Positions 42,244 to 50,480 are shown, counted from the stretch's first letter. The stretch: DNA of 54,901 bases from DAISJI01 sp964559835 (GCA_964559835.1 CAZLJE010000034.1:1-54901); one strand, 5' to 3'. The notes: generated by a model from the letters alone, not told the origin. Made by a program: numbers and translations.

Positions 42244-43197
42244 GTTCCCCGGCGCTGCCGCAATCGCTTCCACGATCTCCTGCGGCAATCCGAATCTCAC
42301 GTTCTCCGGCATGACCTCGACTTCGTTCATGTCGGTGAAGCCCTTTTCGCGCAGGAACTCGACCGTCTGCTCCACCAGGATCTCCGGTGCCGACGCTCCA
42401 GCGGTCAGAGCTACGGTGTGCACGCCTTCCAGCCACTCCGGCGCAATCGCCCGGTAGTTCTCGATCAGGTGCGACGCTCTCCCCTGGTCCCGCGCTACTT
42501 CCACCAGCCGCTTCGAGTTTGAACTGTTGTCCGACCCGACCACCAGCAGCAGGTCCACTTCGTTCACGATGTGTTTCACCGCGGTCTGCCGGTTCTCGGT
42601 GGCATAGCAGATGTCCTGCGCCGCCGGTCCCTGCACATTCGGATACTTCTTCTTCAGCGCGTCAATGATGTCGCGCGTCTCGTCCAGGCTGAGCGTCGTC
42701 TGTGTCAGATAGGCCACCCGGTTCGGGTCTGGCACATTCAGGGTCGCGACCTCTTCCGCCGACCCGACCACGATGGTCACGTCCGGCGCCTCGCCCATCG
42801 TCCCGATCACCTCATCGTGATCGCGATGCCCGATCAGGATCAGCGAGTATCCCTGCTTGGCGAACTTCACGGCCTCCACGTGTACCTTGGTCACCAGCGG
42901 ACACGTCGCGTCGATCACCCGCAGCTTGCGCATGTAGCTCTCTTCGCGCACCGACGGGGCCACACCGTGCGCGGAATAGATCACGCGCTCGCCCTCGGGC
43001 ACTTCGAAGATCTCGTCGACGAAGATCGCCCCCTTCGCCTGCAGGTCCTCCACGACGTACCGGTTGTGGACAATCTCCTTGCGTACATAGATCGGCGGCC
43101 CAAAGGTCTCCAGCGCGATCTTGACGATGTCGATCGCCCGCACCACCCCGGCGCAGAACCCTCGCGGTTTCAACAGTAAGAGCTTTTTCTCAGCCAT
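42241..43197 (-). CDS. ispH: 4-hydroxy-3-methylbut-2-enyl diphosphate reductase
   Basis: Last enzyme of the MEP pathway, making IPP and DMAPP with a [4Fe-4S] cluster. The three cluster cysteines are Cys15 (PRGFCAGVVRAI), Cys99 (DATCPLVTKVH) and Cys197 (DICYATENRQ). 318 residues is the usual length. The start codon ATG 43197 is preceded directly by AAGGA. As first gene of the minus-strand hopanoid block it supplies the isoprenoid precursors for squalene. Confidence 0.96.
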   Translation of the reverse strand: MAEKKLLLLKPRGFCAGVVRAIDIVKIALETFGPPIYVRKEIVHNRYVVEDLQAKGAIFVDEIFEVPEGERVIYSAHGVAPSVREESYMRKLRVIDATCPLVTKVHVEAVKFAKQGYSLILIGHRDHDEVIGTMGEAPDVTIVVGSAEEVATLNVPDPNRVAYLTQTTLSLDETRDIIDALKKKYPNVQGPAAQDICYATENRQTAVKHIVNEVDLLLVVGSDNSSNSKRLVEVARDQGRASHLIENYRAIAPEWLEGVHTVALTAGASAPEILVEQTVEFLREKGFTDMNEVEVMPENVRFGLPQEIVEAIAAAPGN

Positions 43198-43207
43198 TCC
43201 TTATCCT

Positions 43208-43242
43208 GGGTGCCCCACCCTGACCGGTTTTGGAAGGGTGGG
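43208..43242. repeat. Repeat A copy (gggtgccccaccctgacc) upstream of ispH
   Basis: Full-length copy ending in AGGGTGGG, with CCCACCCT on the left; nearly identical in its left half to copies at 43288 and 50481. Confidence 0.8.
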
Positions 43243-43282
43243 AAATCAAAAATCAAAAATCGAAAATCGAAAATCAAAACTG
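43243..43282. repeat. gaaaatcaaaaatc tandem words
   Basis: Five or six tandem gaaaatc / caaaaatc words lie between two copies of repeat A, in an intergenic gap. Confidence 0.7.
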
Positions 43283-43287
43283 ATTCT

Positions 43288-43322
43288 GGGTGCCCCACCC
43301 TGACTAATTTTGGAACGGTGGG
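43288..43322. repeat. Repeat A copy 46 bases upstream of the previous one
   Basis: gggtgccccaccctgacta with a slightly degenerate right arm (acggtggg). With the copy at 43208 it forms a tandem pair. Confidence 0.8.
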
Positions 43323-43473
43323 TAGAAGACACACTTAACCGGGTCGTTCTCCTGACCGCAGTATATAGGATGCTACGTTAGCTCTTCCGGCTCCGTATCG
43401 CGAATGTAAACCCCTGATGCGGCGAGAATTACACGTAATCGGCGCATTTCCGCAGCCGAATGGGAGGGCTGAC

Positions 43474-43764
43474 CTAGAGCGTTTTCCTGCCGGCCGGATT
43501 CGATACGCGACGCCAGAATAGAAACCACAATCCAGCCAGCGAAATGGTGCCACCAATCCATGCCGCAGAAAGTGCGGCGACGTACATAACGTAAAGGAAA
43601 ACTACTGTTGTCACAATGAGTGCAGCAAGCACAATTCCACCGCTTGTCTTCGCATCCGTCGCGCTCGATGAGGAGCGTCTGTTGAGAACGCGCGCAAAGG
43701 CGAAAGCGCCAATGGCAAAACCGACGCCTATCAATATCACTACCGAAATACCGAACCAGCCCAT
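43474..43764 (-). CDS. Small membrane protein of unknown function
   Basis: 96 residues with three predicted membrane segments: about 5-27 (ISVVILIGVGFAIGAFAFARVL), 44-62 (IVLAALIVTTVVFLYVMYV) and 65-84 (LSAAWIGGTISLAGLWFLFW). A basic tail follows. It lies between recN and ispH on the same strand. Codon use looks less biased than its neighbours, and no family is recognised. The composition makes it a plausible real gene. Confidence 0.45.
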   Translation of the reverse strand: MGWFGISVVILIGVGFAIGAFAFARVLNRRSSSSATDAKTSGGIVLAALIVTTVVFLYVMYVAALSAAWIGGTISLAGLWFLFWRRVSNPAGRKTL

Positions 43765-43866
43765 TCAATGCTCCAAACAATTGCGCGTTCTCTGCCTCTC
43801 CGCGCTCTATATGCTGCTCTTTTCCTTCGTGTCCCTTCGTGTCCTTTGTCGTGAGGCTTTTCCGCC

Positions 43867-45636
43867 CTACGCCCTGCGCCCTGCGCCCCTCAGCATCGCC
43901 TCCGCGTGTTGCAACGACGCCTCGCTCACCTTCGCCCCGCTCATCATCCGCGCCAGCTCTTCCTTCCGTTCCGCCGCATCCAACTTGCGAACTGACGTCT
44001 TCGTCCGCCCACCGACCTCTTTTTTCTCGATGACATAATGCTGGTCCGCGAACGACGCAATCTGCGCCAGATGCGTAATGCATAGGACTTGTGAAGTAGC
44101 GCTCAGCGCCTTGAGCTTCTTGCCGACCGCCTCGGCCGCCCTCCCGCCAATCCCGGTATCAATCTCGTCAAAAACTAACGTTCGAAAAGAATCTCGACGG
44201 GTGCCCCGGGTTAGCCCGGGTTTGGCTGACCCTGGGATTTTCTGTCCCTCTACCGTCGCCTTCAGCGCCAGCATCACTCTCGACAGCTCTCCCCCGCTCG
44301 CAATTTCCTCCACCGGCTTCAGCGGATCGCCGACGTTCGTCGCGATCATGTACCGCACGCTGTCGAATCCGTTCGCCGTCCAGTTTTCCTCGGAATCCGT
44401 GCCGTCGACCTCGATCCGGAACTTCGCCTTCATCGCCAGGTCGTTGATCTCCGCCTCAACCGTCTTCTCCAACTTCTTCGCCGCCGCGATGCGTTGCGAC
44501 GACACCCCCCGCGCCACCGCCACATACTTCGCGCCCGCCGCCGCCAATTCCGTCCTCAGTTTTCGCAGCACGTCGTCTTTGTTCTCGATCTCGTTCAGCT
44601 TCCGCGCCGTTTCTTCCCCGAACGCGATCACCTCGTCCAGCGTCTGCCCGTACTTCCGCTTCAGCCGGTCGATCGTCGCCAACCGCTCCTCGATGTCGCT
44701 CAGCCTCTCCGGCGACGCATTCACTCCCGCCGCATAATCCCGCAACGTGACGCCCACATCCTCCGCCGCCAGCCGCGCGCTCTCGATTGCTGCCACGTGG
44801 TCGCGCCACCTCTCGTCGTACCGCGCCAGCTCTTCCAGCTGCTTACTCGCCGCCCGCAGTGAACTCGCCGCGCTCGCCTCGCCCTCATACAGCAGGTCGT
44901 ACGCGCTCATCGCCGCCGAGTAGATCTTTTCGGCATTCGCCAACACCCGCTTCTCGCCCTCGAGCTTCTCATCCTCTCCCGCCGCCAGCCGCGCGCTCTC
45001 GATCTCTTTCTTCTGAAAGCTCCACAGGTCCAGCATCCGCAGGCGGTCCTGCTCGTCGCGCTCCAGGTCGGCAATCCTCTGCGCTAATCGCTTCCAATCG
45101 CCGAATGCCGCGTCTACCGTTCCGCCATCCACGCCTGCGTACGCATCCAGCAATTCCAATCTCGCCGCTGCGTCGAATCCCAATATGGACTCATTCTGTG
45201 CGTGGACACTCGCCAGCGCCGGCGCCAACTGCTTCAGCACCGCCACCGTGGCCGGCTGGTTGTTCACGAACACCCGCCCGCGCCCATTCGCCAGGATCTC
45301 CCGCCGGACGATCACCTCCCCATCCGCCGCGTCGATCCCGTTCTCCTCCAGAATCCTCTGCACCGGGTGCCCCACCCTGACCGATTTTGGAAGAGCCTGC
45401 CCTGAGCTTGTCGAAGGGGTGGGTTCCACCTCAAACACCGCCGACACCACCGCCTTCTCCGCCCCGTGTCGGATCACGTCAGACGAAGCCTTATCCCCCA
45501 GCAGCAGCGCCAGGGCATCGATGAGGATGGATTTGCCCGCACCCGTCTCGCCCGTCAGCAGGTTCAACCCCGACGCGAATTCCACCGCGGCGTGATCAAT
45601 GACGGCGTAGTTCTCGACCCGCAGTTCGATCAACAC
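43867..45636 (-). CDS. recN: DNA repair ATPase RecN carrying two repeat-encoded insertions
   Basis: SMC-like ATPase for double-strand-break repair. Walker A GETGAGKS at residues 29-36, a long coiled coil (about 160-370), the signature ASGGELSRVMLALK near residue 445 and Walker B RTLVFDEIDTGIGG near 485-500. The start is GTG 45636. Two segments foreign to the family interrupt conserved regions without a frameshift: residues about 71-91 (PTPSTSSGQALPKSVRVGHP) and about 466-480 (KIPGSAKPGLTRGTRR), both encoded by dispersed repeats. The second lies just before Walker B. The C-terminal LRGAGRRA is encoded by a gcgccctgcgcc repeat. All catalytic motifs are intact. Confidence 0.92.
   Translation of the reverse strand: MLIELRVENYAVIDHAAVEFASGLNLLTGETGAGKSILIDALALLLGDKASSDVIRHGAEKAVVSAVFEVEPTPSTSSGQALPKSVRVGHPVQRILEENGIDAADGEVIVRREILANGRGRVFVNNQPATVAVLKQLAPALASVHAQNESILGFDAAARLELLDAYAGVDGGTVDAAFGDWKRLAQRIADLERDEQDRLRMLDLWSFQKKEIESARLAAGEDEKLEGEKRVLANAEKIYSAAMSAYDLLYEGEASAASSLRAASKQLEELARYDERWRDHVAAIESARLAAEDVGVTLRDYAAGVNASPERLSDIEERLATIDRLKRKYGQTLDEVIAFGEETARKLNEIENKDDVLRKLRTELAAAGAKYVAVARGVSSQRIAAAKKLEKTVEAEINDLAMKAKFRIEVDGTDSEENWTANGFDSVRYMIATNVGDPLKPVEEIASGGELSRVMLALKATVEGQKIPGSAKPGLTRGTRRDSFRTLVFDEIDTGIGGRAAEAVGKKLKALSATSQVLCITHLAQIASFADQHYVIEKKEVGGRTKTSVRKLDAAERKEELARMMSGAKVSEASLQHAEAMLRGAGRRA
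44199..44238. repeat. Repeat inside recN (second insertion)
   Basis: gggtgccccgggttagcccg followed by ggtttggctgaccctggga. It starts with the gggtgcccc head of repeat A but has different internal arms (ccgggttagcccgg palindrome). Confidence 0.75.
45365..45423. repeat. Repeat A with nested repeat B inside recN (first insertion)
   Basis: Repeat A head gggtgccccaccctgacc at 45365, then repeat B (cctgccctgagcttgtcgaa, 45396-45415) in place of the usual loop, then ggggtggg. Repeat B also occurs at 51747-51770 and 52248-52271. Confidence 0.85.
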
Positions 45637-45690
45637 AGAATGGTCCTGAACGGAATCTGGCGCAGAATACCACGGAAAAAAGTCATCAGT

Positions 45691-45976
45691 GTTCAGTAAT
45701 CGGTGATCAGCAGTTCTCTGTCCCAGAGTTTTTCACCGCCTCCTTCGTGAATACCTTCGTGGCCATCGTGTGAACGCTTTCGCTCGCACTCACCCGAATC
45801 TCGACTGACACCTCCTGATCACCGATCACTGACGTTCAGTAATCACGCTCAGCAGTTCTCGGTCCCAGAATTTTTCATCGCCTCCTTCGTGAATACCTTC
45901 GTGGCCATCGTGTGAACGCTTTTCCCTCGCACTCACCCGAATCTCGACTGACACCTCCTGATCACCGATCACTGAC
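45691..45976. repeat. 143-bp imperfect tandem duplication between recN and tolQ
   Basis: Unit 1 (45691-45833) and unit 2 (45834-45976) share the series cagtaatc..cagcagttct..tcccaga, then ccttcgtgaataccttcgtg, gccatcgtgtgaacgctt and tcacccgaatctcgactgac. The offset between matching landmarks is 143 bases. Differences are scattered point changes. It fills the divergent intergenic region, which has no gene; the tolQ promoter follows it. Confidence 0.85.
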
Positions 45977-45998
45977 CACTGATCACCTTGCATTCCGT

Positions 45999-46004
45999 TA
46001 TAAT
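45999..46004 (+). promoter_or_regulatory. Consensus -10 element of the tol-pal operon
   Basis: TATAAT, a perfect -10, ends 12 bases before the tolQ ATG (46017), giving a predicted leader of about six bases. No clear -35. Confidence 0.6.
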
Positions 46005-46016
46005 TTTCCCGACACG

Positions 46017-46718
46017 ATGATCACTCCCCTGCTGTCTTTTGCCTTCGGCGGCGAGATCGCCAACCTTCTCTGGCAGACCGGACCTGTCGCCAAGGTTGTT
46101 CTCGTCATTCTCTTGTTCTTCAGCATCTTTTCCTGGTCCATCATCCTGGCGCGCTGGAACCTGCTCCGCCGCGCCCGCGTGCAATCCGGACGCTTTCTCC
46201 GCGCTTTTCGCAAATCCCAACGTCTTCAGGACATAGCCACGGTCGCCGAGCAATTCCGTCCCAGCCCGCTGGTCGCGGTTTTCGAAGGCGGATTGGCTGA
46301 AATGCGCCGCCGCGGATCGCCGACTGCCGTCCAGCGCGCCATGCAGATCGCCTCGTCCGAAGAGTTGACGCGCTTTGAGCGCCGGCTGCCCTGGCTCGCC
46401 ATCACCGCCGCCGCCGCGCCCTTCATCGGCCTCTTCGGCACCGTCTGGGGCATCATCGACGCCTTCCACGGACTCGGCACTGCCGGTGCCGCGACGTTGC
46501 GAGCTGTTGCGCCCGGCATTTCGGAAGCGCTCATCACCACCGCCGCCGGATTGTTCGCTGCCATTCCCGCGCTCATCGCCTACAACCTGTTTGGCAACGA
46601 CATCCGTGAGTTCGGCGCCCGCATGGACGACTTCTCCCTCGAGATGCTGAACACGATCGAGCGCGCCCAGGCAGCGCCGCAGCAGCCTGCACCGGCGCCC
46701 GTTCCGGAGTTGCGGTAA
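46017..46718 (+). CDS. tolQ: TolQ proton-channel subunit of the Tol-Pal system
   Basis: Inner-membrane MotA/TolQ/ExbB-family protein, 233 residues with three helices: about 20-42, then 131-152 (LAITAAAAPFIGLFGTVWGIIDAF) and 165-190 (ISEALITTAAGLFAAIPALIAYNLF). The channel-lining Thr-rich GTVWG and ALITTAAG motifs are present. With TolR it uses the proton motive force to energise TolA. ATG 46017 is chosen because the upstream in-frame extension is repeat-derived and the -10 element lies inside it. TolR follows without any spacer. Confidence 0.93.
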   Translation: MITPLLSFAFGGEIANLLWQTGPVAKVVLVILLFFSIFSWSIILARWNLLRRARVQSGRFLRAFRKSQRLQDIATVAEQFRPSPLVAVFEGGLAEMRRRGSPTAVQRAMQIASSEELTRFERRLPWLAITAAAAPFIGLFGTVWGIIDAFHGLGTAGAATLRAVAPGISEALITTAAGLFAAIPALIAYNLFGNDIREFGARMDDFSLEMLNTIERAQAAPQQPAPAPVPELR

Positions 46719-47147
46719 ATGGCTTTCACCGATACGAACGGCCGCACGCGTTCGTCGCTCGCCGACATCAACATCACTCCGCTCGTCGACGTCGTCCTCG
46801 TGCTGCTCATCATTTTCATGATCACCGCGCCCGTGCTTCAATCGGGCATCGACGTGGACGTCCCCAAAACCAAGACCGTGCGCGAGATCACGGAAGAGCG
46901 CACCGTCATCAGCATCGACAGCAAGCAGCGGCTCTTCGTCGGCAACGACCCGGTCAACATCCACCAGCTCGGCGACGCGCTTCACAAGAAGGTCCGCGAC
47001 CCCGAGAACCAGTCCATCTATGTCCGCTGCGACAAGGAAGTGCCCTACGGCGTCCTCGCCGCCGTCATGGACGAGACCAAGGCCGCGGGCTTCACGAAAG
47101 TTTCCCTGGTAACGCAGCCATTAACGGAAAATGCAGGCAACCGCTGA
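46719..47147 (+). CDS. tolR: TolR/ExbD-family subunit of the Tol-Pal system
   Basis: 142 residues. One transmembrane helix (about 21-42) with the conserved proton-carrying aspartate in ITPLVDVVLVLLIIFMI. The periplasmic domain ends TKAAGFTKVSLVT, the family end. The ATG follows the tolQ stop immediately, and its 3' end overlaps the TonB-like gene by 17 bases. Together with TolQ it should form the motor. Confidence 0.94.
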   Translation: MAFTDTNGRTRSSLADINITPLVDVVLVLLIIFMITAPVLQSGIDVDVPKTKTVREITEERTVISIDSKQRLFVGNDPVNIHQLGDALHKKVRDPENQSIYVRCDKEVPYGVLAAVMDETKAAGFTKVSLVTQPLTENAGNR

Positions 47148-47925
47148 TATCTGGAACAAGTCGGAACCTTGGGAGCAGCCGCTGGCTTGGTCTGTCGCGC
47201 TGCATGCATTCCTCTTCGGCGGGATCTTGCTGTATGGCGCCATCATTGGCGGCTTACACGGCGAGAACTGGGGTGGCGCCGGTAGCGGCGGTGCCATCGG
47301 AGTGGAACTCGTCAGCAATGTTCCGCTGCCTCGCCCGGTGAACGCGACCGAGAACATCCTCGCCAATCCCTCGAAAGGACTCACCAAGACCGAAGCGGTG
47401 AAACCCGAGGTCGTTCCGAAAGACGCAATACCCATCCCCGACAAGGTCACGAAAGTAAAACCCAAGCCCACCCCGCGCGACACGCAACAAGTCGCGAAGG
47501 CGGAACCGCCGCCTCCGCCGACCAACGTCGTTCCCTACGGACAGGGCGGCCCCATCAGCGCCGGGATGTTCGGCACTTTCAACGCCGCCGGCGCCAAGGG
47601 CGGTTTCGGATTCACCGGCGGTGGCGGCGATTTCGGCTCGCGCTACTCCTGGTACGTGAAAGTCGTCCGCGACAAAGTTTCCGAGAACTGGCTGAAGTAC
47701 GAGGTCGATCCCAACATTCACGACGCCCGCCGCGTCTACATCACCTTCGACATCACGCGCGACGGACGTCCCAGCAACATCCAGATCGAGCAGACCAGTG
47801 GCGTGCCATCGCTCGACCAGTCGGCCGTCCGCGCCCTGCAACGCATCGATTCCTTCGGCCCCTTACCCAACGATTACGGCGGCAGCCGCGTCTCCGTGGA
47901 GTTCTGGTTTGACTATCGACGGTAG
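47131..47925 (+). CDS. TolA-position protein with TonB C-terminal domain
   Basis: 264 residues. One membrane helix (about 17-39), a proline/lysine linker (about 80-135: VKPKPTPRDTQQ, EPPPPPTNVVPYG), a glycine/phenylalanine segment (AKGGFGFTGGGGDFGSRYSW) and a TonB-type C-terminal domain (RVYITFDITRDGRPSNIQIEQTSG then SVEFWFDYRR). In the tol operon it stands where tolA is expected and should span the periplasm to Pal/TolB. The long Ala-Lys helix of E. coli TolA is absent. It overlaps tolR by 17 bases. Confidence 0.87.
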   Translation: MQATADIWNKSEPWEQPLAWSVALHAFLFGGILLYGAIIGGLHGENWGGAGSGGAIGVELVSNVPLPRPVNATENILANPSKGLTKTEAVKPEVVPKDAIPIPDKVTKVKPKPTPRDTQQVAKAEPPPPPTNVVPYGQGGPISAGMFGTFNAAGAKGGFGFTGGGGDFGSRYSWYVKVVRDKVSENWLKYEVDPNIHDARRVYITFDITRDGRPSNIQIEQTSGVPSLDQSAVRALQRIDSFGPLPNDYGGSRVSVEFWFDYRR

Positions 47926-48078
47926 CACCGGCGTCGCGCCCGACCGGAACATCGGCGTCTCGCCGGTCACGCAGCTATTAATGGCTTGTCATGCTTGTCC
48001 TCTTCCGTGTACCTCTGTGTCCTCTGTGGTGAAGTTTTTCCTTCGTGTCCCTTCGTGTCCTTTGTGGTGGATTCTTGC
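47926..48078. repeat. gtagcaccggcgt and ccttcgtgtcctttgtgg words between the TonB-like gene and tolB
   Basis: gtagcaccggcgtcgcgcc at 47924-47942 has relatives at 49431 and 52169. ccttcgtgtcccttcgtgtc and ctttgtggtgg follow at about 48042-48070. The tolB -10 element lies directly after. Confidence 0.6.
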
Positions 48079-48084
48079 TATAAC
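48079..48084 (+). promoter_or_regulatory. -10 element before tolB
   Basis: TATAAC ends nine bases before ATG 48094; GAGGA at 48086-48090 could be a ribosome site but would be partly outside a transcript starting at the normal distance. Confidence 0.4.
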
Positions 48085-48093
48085 TGAGGAACA

Positions 48094-49425
48094 ATGAATC
48101 GCAATACGACATTCCTGATCGCGCTCCTGCTGCTCTCCGTTTCCGCTTTCGCCCAGAACGACTGGATCCGCACCGGCACCGGCCTCGGCGTCGAAAAGCC
48201 GCGTATCGCCGTCGCTGATTTCAAGGCCACCGGCGGCGATCCAACCACTGGCTCGCTCCAGAAGGTCTTCGACGACACCCTCGCCAACGACCTCACCGAG
48301 TCCGGCATCCTGGAAGTCGTCTCCAAGAGTTTCTATCCGCTCCAGCAGCCGGGTACGCCGCAGGAAGTCAACCTCGCCGCGTGGGCCAACGATCCCACCA
48401 AGGCCGCCATGCTCGGCTTCGGCAATATCGCCGCGTCAAGCGGCGACGTCTCCGTCAACGGTTGGCTCTACGACGTCACCAACGCCCAGAATCCTCAAGT
48501 CCTGGGCAAGCAGTACCGCGAGAAGGCCACGGAAGAGAACGCGCGCCTCATCGCCCACCGCTTCGCTAATGAGATCATCTTCCGGCTCGGCGGCGGCGTG
48601 AACGGCATCTTCGAGACCAAGATCTACTTCGTCCATGCCGGCGGCAAGGCCGGCAACAAGGAGATCTGGGCGATGGACTACGACGGCAACGGCGCCCATC
48701 CGCTGGTGCAACTCGGCAGTATCGCTCTCTCGCCGCGCCCGTCGCCCGACAACTCCCGCGTGGCGTTCAGCTCCATGACTGGCAGTGGATGGCAGATACG
48801 CATGTACTCGCTCGAACTCGGCCGCGTCGTGACTTTCCCGACCTTCGGCGGCACCAACATTTCTCCCGCCTGGTCGCCTGATGGCCACCTTGCCTTTTCC
48901 TCTTCCCGCACCGGCGATCCCGAGATTTACACCGCCGACGCCTCCGGCGCCGCTCTCAAGCGCATCACTGCCTATCACGGCCCTGACGTCTCCCCTACAT
49001 GGAATCCAAAGACCGGCGCCCAGATCGCCTGGGTCAGCGGCCGCTCCGGCCTGCCGCGCATCATGATGATGGAGTCCGACGGCACCAACCCGCAGGAACT
49101 CACCGAGGAAGGTTATGCAGTATCGCCTTCGTGGTCGCCCAACGGGCAATTCCTCACGTTCGCCTGGATCCGCCACTACGGCCCCGGTGCTCCCGGCGCG
49201 CAGGACATCTACGTTTTCGACGTCGCCACCAAGCGCTTCCTGCAATTGACCCACGACGCCGGACGCAACGACTTCCCCTCGTGGTCGCCCGACGGCCGCC
49301 ACATCGTCTACCAGTCCAACCGCAACGGTACCGACCAGATTTGGACCATGCTCGCCGACGGCTCCGACCAGCGCCAGCTCACCCGATCCGGCCTCAACAC
49401 CCAACCGTCCTGGAGTTGGAAATGA
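48094..49425 (+). CDS. tolB: Tol-Pal system beta-propeller protein TolB
   Basis: 443 residues. Signal peptide at 1-16 (LLLLSVSAFAQ). The N-terminal domain (KPRIAVADFKATGGD) is followed by a six-bladed WD40-like propeller with PD40 repeats such as SPAWSPDGHLAFSSSRTGDPEIYTAD, SWSPNGQFLTF and FPSWSPDGRHIVYQSNRNG. It acts in the periplasm, binding Pal and TolA. The C-terminus QPSWSWK is close to the usual family end. It lies between the TonB-like gene and pal, the standard order. Confidence 0.96.
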   Translation: MNRNTTFLIALLLLSVSAFAQNDWIRTGTGLGVEKPRIAVADFKATGGDPTTGSLQKVFDDTLANDLTESGILEVVSKSFYPLQQPGTPQEVNLAAWANDPTKAAMLGFGNIAASSGDVSVNGWLYDVTNAQNPQVLGKQYREKATEENARLIAHRFANEIIFRLGGGVNGIFETKIYFVHAGGKAGNKEIWAMDYDGNGAHPLVQLGSIALSPRPSPDNSRVAFSSMTGSGWQIRMYSLELGRVVTFPTFGGTNISPAWSPDGHLAFSSSRTGDPEIYTADASGAALKRITAYHGPDVSPTWNPKTGAQIAWVSGRSGLPRIMMMESDGTNPQELTEEGYAVSPSWSPNGQFLTFAWIRHYGPGAPGAQDIYVFDVATKRFLQLTHDAGRNDFPSWSPDGRHIVYQSNRNGTDQIWTMLADGSDQRQLTRSGLNTQPSWSWK

Positions 49426-49743
49426 TTTCGTAGCACCGCGTCCCGCCGGTCACGCTGTATGTCATCCTGAGCGTAGCGAAGGATCTGTGTATTTCCTTCG
49501 TGTACCTTTGTGACCTCTGTGGTGAGGTTTCCGATCGGGAACCGGCAATCATCGATCGCCAATGGTTTTGTTTCGCCCAGATGTATCGTGTCCCGCTATA
49601 TTCACCCCATTACCTCTCTTGATAACACTTAGACACAACTTTTTGTGCGCTACGACATACACAACACCTCCCAAAGGGTGTACATTTTTGTGTTTCACGT
49701 TCCATGTAGTACTGGCGAGCACGCTCGCATTCGGAGGACAGAG
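49426..49743. other. 318-base gap before pal: repeats and a possible leader hairpin
   Basis: Contains the gtagcaccgcgtcccgccgg and tgtcatcctgagcgtagcga repeats (49431-49487), ccttcgtgtacctttgtg words (about 49496-49515) and caatcatcgatcgccaatg words (about 49545-49563). The rest (49564-49743) is A/T-richer, with ACACC/GGTGT arms near 49660-49680, and may hold the pal promoter. No extra gene seen. Confidence 0.5.
49733..49737 (+). promoter_or_regulatory. Shine-Dalgarno deciding the TTG start of pal
   Basis: GGAGG six bases before TTG 49744. The longer ORF upstream from ATG 49645 has no ribosome site and would bury the signal peptide. Confidence 0.75.
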
Positions 49744-50478
49744 TTGAAGAACCGCAAGCTGCAGTGTCTTGCTCTCATGCTATTAGTCACCGCAATCCTC
49801 ACTTTGGGCGCATGCAAGAAGAAGACGCCCGCGGCTCCGCCACCCCCACCGCCGCCGCCGCCGGCCGCTCCTACCGCATCGCTGAGCGCGAGTCCGGACA
49901 CGATCCAGGCCGGCCAGTCCGCCACCCTTTCCTGGCAGACGACCAATGCTACCGACGTCTCCCTCGACGGTCGCCGCGTTGATCCGAACGGCCAGTCCAC
50001 CGTCACTCCGGCACAGTCCACTACCTATCGCCTGAGCGCGAAGGGTGCGGGTGGCACGCAGGAAGCGACGGCGCGCGTCACCGTCACTACCCCCGCCCCG
50101 GTCACTGCCCCGCCGCCGTCCGCGACCGAAGAGGAGCAGTTCGCGCAGAACGTCAAGGACATCTTCTTCGACTACGACAAGTACGATCTGCGCCCCGACC
50201 AGACGGCGACCGTCCAGGCCGATGCGCAGTGGCTCGCGCAGCATCCCAACATCAAGTTCACGGTCGAGGGACACTGCGACGAGCGCGGCTCTACCGAGTA
50301 CAACATCGCTCTCGGTGACAACCGCGCCCAGGCCGTGAAGAACGCCCTGACCCAGGCCGGCGTGGGTGCGGACCGCGACCGCACCATCAGCTTCGGCAAG
50401 GAAAAGCCGTTCTGCACCGAGTCCAACGAGCAGTGCTGGCAGCAAAACCGCCGCGCCCACTTCGTCTACCAGAAGTAG
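49744..50478 (+). CDS. pal: Peptidoglycan-associated lipoprotein Pal
   Basis: Outer-membrane lipoprotein that anchors to peptidoglycan and interacts with TolB. From the TTG start, a lipoprotein signal runs to the lipobox LGAC (Cys24). A proline-rich linker (about 30-40) follows, then an IPT/Ig-like domain (about 42-115, TASLSASPDTIQAGQSATLSWQ), then the OmpA/Pal domain (about 135-244) with IFFDYDKYDLRPDQ and VEGHCDERGSTEYNIALGDNRA, the peptidoglycan-binding core. At 244 residues it is longer than E. coli Pal (173) because of the extra Ig-like domain. The last gene of the core tol set, followed by cpoB. Confidence 0.94.
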   Translation: MKNRKLQCLALMLLVTAILTLGACKKKTPAAPPPPPPPPPAAPTASLSASPDTIQAGQSATLSWQTTNATDVSLDGRRVDPNGQSTVTPAQSTTYRLSAKGAGGTQEATARVTVTTPAPVTAPPPSATEEEQFAQNVKDIFFDYDKYDLRPDQTATVQADAQWLAQHPNIKFTVEGHCDERGSTEYNIALGDNRAQAVKNALTQAGVGADRDRTISFGKEKPFCTESNEQCWQQNRRAHFVYQK

Positions 50479-50480
50479 AC

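Noticed and set aside
45691..45976. CRISPR array in the duplicated block upstream of tolQ
   Set aside because: Only two units of 143 bases, diverged throughout, no uniform repeat-spacer pattern and no cas genes.
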